Shown here piece by piece: positions 61,815 through 64,000 of a stretch of 64,000 nucleotides of DNA. The DNA is from Streptomyces sp. TSRI0281 (GTDB lineage: Bacteria; Actinomycetota; Actinomycetes; Streptomycetales; Streptomycetaceae), in contig NZ_LWLE01000018.1 in assembly GCF_001905125.1 (NCBI RefSeq), positions 26,502 through 90,501 on the forward strand, in the 5' to 3' direction. Each line of letters starts with the position of its first letter. Positions within the stretch are counted from its first letter, which is position 1. Below the pieces are notes generated by a model that saw only the letters and a list, made by a program, of their open reading frames with translations, was not told the origin of the DNA and did no database searches. A program made the translations under genes and the position numbers.

Positions 61815-62310
61815 ATGGCAGAGCCGGTCCGAGCACGGCGGTTGACTGATCAAGAGGGGCAAAGACTCCAGCAGATCGTCCGACGGGGCCGCCATGAGTC
61901 CGTGCGGGTTCGTCGTGCACTGATCATCATGGCGTCGGCGTCGGGCACCCCGGTAACGGCGATCGCCCGGTTGGTCGCCGCGCACGAGGACACCGTCCGG
62001 GACGTCATCCATGCGTTCAACGAGAAGGGCCTGGCCACGCTGGACCCTCAGTGGGCGGGAGGCCGTCCCCGCCTGATCGGCGATGACGAACGCGAGTTCA
62101 TCATCGCGACGGCCAAGACCCGCCCAGTGACGCTGGGACGCCCGTTCACGCACTGGAGTCTTCGCAAGCTCAGCGACTACCTGACCCGCAACCGGATCCG
62201 GACGGTGAGGATCGGCCGGGAACGGCTCCGGCAGATCCTGCGCGAGCACGGGATCTCCTTCCAGCGAACCCGCACCTGGAAGGAGTCCAAAGATCCCGAC
62301 AAGGAGGAGC
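61815..62310 (+). mobile_element. IS630-family transposase, N-terminal fragment
   Basis: ATG 61815: RARRLTDQEGQRLQQIVRRG, RVRRALIIMASASGTPVTAI, HAFNEKGLATLDPQWAGGRP, HWSLRKLSDYLTRNRIRTVR, REHGISFQRTRTWKESKDPD. The HTH and the linker before the DDE domain are intact. At about 62310 the sequence passes into the antisense of a hydrolase gene, so the catalytic half is missing. Confidence 0.85.
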
Positions 62311-62956
62311 GGGTCAGCACATCGGGGACGGTGTGGTCGAGCTTGCCGGACAGGAGGAGCAGCGGCCCCCGGGACTCGTTTCCGGTGTTGACCTTCGCCG
62401 CGGAGTTCGGCGTGAAGTTGCCGAGTGCCAGCTGGAACAGCGGGCGGGCGGGGCTGGGGATGGTCCACCGCTCGAACAGCTCGTTCGACTCTTCCTCGGG
62501 TACGGCGTTGGCGAAGGCGTACCGGAACTGTGCCTGGTTGAGGGAGACGGCGCGCTTGGTATTGCCGGGGTGGCGCAGGAATGCGAAGGTCGATTTCGCT
62601 GGGCCGGGCCGATGGCTTTGACGCCCTTGATCTGGCCGGGGGAGATCGCGACGGCTGCCGCGCCCAGGCCCTGGCCGAGCAGGTGCTGGGTGATGAAGCC
62701 GCCGACGGAGTGTCCGACGAGCACGGGCGGGGTGTCGAGGGTCCGGATGATCTGGGCGTGTGCCTCGGAGATCTCCGCGAGCCCGACGCCGGCCTGGTCC
62801 GCGGGGCGGCGTCGGGCCTCGGCGACGGTCGCCGGGCCACTCGGGCATGATCGGCTCGTACCCGGCGTCGCGGAACGCATCCGCCCACCCCTGCCAGCTC
62901 GTCGAGTGGAGCCACAAGCCGTGGATGAATACCACGGGAGTGCGCTGCGTGGTCAT
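62311..62956 (-). pseudogene. Alpha/beta hydrolase, frameshifted and truncated
   Basis: ATG 62956 opens MTTQRTPVVFIHGLWLHSTS, the classical HG oxyanion strand, continues WQGWADAFRDAGYEPIMPEW, then moves frame to SEAHAQIIRTLDTPPVLVGH with the elbow GHSVGG, and back to FAFLRHPGNTKRAVSLNQAQ and LLLSGKLDHTVPDV. The sequence ends at the IS630 border near 62310, before the catalytic His. Two frameshifts plus truncation: dead gene. Confidence 0.8.
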
Positions 62957-63597
62957 AGCGGTCTCCTCGTAGGCGGCAGTCTCCGGGCGACATGCCCCAG
63001 GGGCCACGAAACGCCAGGAGAATGGAGCGGGTGCCACTCCTACGGGGCAGAGTCGGTGCCCTCCCTGCTCTGTACGAACTATCCCATTCCATCGGATCTG
63101 GGTCGTGCTTGCACGTTCACAGGTCCACAACGGTGGCGGGGCAACAGCATGCGACCGCCCCCTGCACACCGGGCCCTCGTCGTGCCGGTGTATACCGTCA
63201 TCCGCTCAGACGGCTTGGCCGAGGCAGCACCCACGGCCCTTCATCCGGAGCCCTTTCCGTCCTTCCGCGCGTCACTGCCCCGCCCCCGCGTCGGGGACCA
63301 GGCGGATGGGCGGGCCGCGTCCGGGTTCCAGTCCCTGTTTGGCGTCAGCCCCGGGGGCTCCCGGGACAACGCCCTCACACCGCCCGCCCTGGGAGCCCTG
63401 GCACCCGCACCCGTTCGTCGAAGAGGTCGCCCTGCGCAATGCGGCACGACGCGGTTCCCTGCCCGACGGGCGGTCCGCTGGGCGCGATTCGAAAATCTGC
63501 AGGCAGCCCCGCCGCGAGACCGCCTGAGCAGAAACGCCCGGAGTACACCCGGGTCTGCCGGTGGAGCCGGGGCCGCGGGTCGGGCCGCGGCCGACGG
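62957..63597. other. No gene recognised
   Basis: Only shadow-like frames on both strands. The right part is downstream of the MerR-like gene. Confidence 0.4.
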
Positions 63598-63924
63598 CTA
63601 CGGCTTCGGCTTCGGTGTGCCGCGGTGGTGTTCGGCGTTGATGCGCTGGGCTTCCTCCAGCTGGTCTTCGAGGATGACGATGCGGCAGGCGGATTCGATG
63701 GCGGTGCCCTGGTCGACGAGTTCCCGGGCGCGGGCGGCGATGCGCAGCTGGTAGCGGGAGTAGCGGCGGTGGCCGCCTGCGGAGCGGAGTGGGGTGATGA
63801 GGCGGGCTTCGCCGATGGCGCGGAGGAAGCCCTGGGTGGTGCCGAGCATTTCGGCGGCCCGGCCCATGGTGTAGGCGGGGTAGTCGTCGTCGTCGAGACG
63901 GCCGAACGAGTCGTCTGCTGTCAT
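63598..63924 (-). CDS. MerR-like helix-turn-helix protein
   Basis: 108 residues from ATG 63924, with AGAGGTGAC as RBS. MerR N-terminal HTH: YTMGRAAEMLGTTQGFLRAI, GEARLITPLRSAGGHRRYSR, YQLRIAARARELVDQGTAI, then a coiled-coil helix (ILEDQLEEAQRINAEH). It lacks a ligand domain, as in the small MerR-like regulators widespread in Streptomyces. The target cannot be told from the window. Confidence 0.85.
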   Translation of the reverse strand: MTADDSFGRLDDDDYPAYTMGRAAEMLGTTQGFLRAIGEARLITPLRSAGGHRRYSRYQLRIAARARELVDQGTAIESACRIVILEDQLEEAQRINAEHHRGTPKPKP

Positions 63925-63950
63925 GTCACCTCTCTGTGGAACACGCTGGA

Positions 63951-63982
63951 GGGGCCCGGGTGCCATGTGGCACCCGGGCCCC
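63951..63982. terminator. Very strong hairpin
   Basis: GGGGCCCGGGTGCC (63951-63964) pairs perfectly with its complement at 63969-63982 around a 4-base loop. It lies 27 bases upstream of the MerR-like start, so it insulates that gene from transcription coming from the right edge. Confidence 0.85.
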
Positions 63983-64000
63983 GAAGGAACTGCTACACCA

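Noticed and set aside
63105..63527. Plus-strand frame of 140 codons near the right edge
   Set aside because: Pro/Arg-rich shadow composition, no RBS, no family motif.

Overview
The window is high-GC actinobacterial DNA, almost certainly from a Streptomyces species. The codon bias, the RBS pattern, the family make-up (FCD-type GntR, zinc-finger TetR, XRE-DUF5753, DUF5988, SMI1/KNR4, type I PKS) and the density of decayed insertion sequences all point to an accessory part of the chromosome such as an arm, or to a large plasmid. No tRNA, rRNA or CRISPR array was found.

Positions 1-14.4 kb are a graveyard of mobile DNA. They hold small phage/ICE-like genes on the minus strand (0.3-3.0 kb), C-terminal fragments of an HNH endonuclease and of an XRE-DUF5753 regulator, and one intact secreted cutinase-like hydrolase. 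After these come integrase and DUF6262 remnants, a hydrolase gene framed by inverted 23-bp repeats, a DUF3307 gene with a ~108-bp internal inversion, and Tn3-family remnants (two 36-38 bp ends, a broken transposase, a resolvase that has lost its serine). A broken MFS gene, an SMI1/KNR4 gene and nested IS5/IS3 debris complete the stretch.

14.4-32.1 kb holds three well-preserved catabolic or transport loci. (i) SDR / GntR / acetoacetate decarboxylase-like enzyme / polar amino acid ABC importer, all minus strand, with a 22-bp palindrome upstream of the binding protein. (ii) A DHA2-type MFS exporter divergent from a zinc-finger TetR, with a perfect 15-bp inverted repeat between them. (iii) A six-gene, almost fully overlapping dipeptide ABC importer / serine hydrolase operon divergent from an IclR regulator, with TGCA-type palindromes between them.

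32.9-54.8 kb is a compact type I PKS locus on the minus strand, bounded by IS remnants. It encodes a DUF5988 protein, then a 4367-residue megasynthase: KSQ-AT-ACP loading module, KS-AT-KR-ACP, KS-AT-DH-KR-ACP. Three short polypeptides then supply the last module in pieces: a pseudo-KR/ER/degenerate KR protein, a KS-AT protein and an ACP-TE protein whose TE has Cys in place of Ser. A SnoaL-like protein ends the operon, and a divergent XRE-TPR regulator starts next to it. I infer a tetraketide-length product; its structure is not readable from this sequence.

54.8-64 kb is again a mosaic: a DUF402 remnant, fragments of IS5, IS30, IS256 and IS630 elements, small orphan genes, a MarR regulator divergent from a six-helix membrane protein with a 12-bp inverted-repeat operator, a scrambled arsenic-resistance remnant (acr3, arsC and trxB pieces), a hydrolase cut by IS630, and a MerR-like regulator next to a strong terminator.
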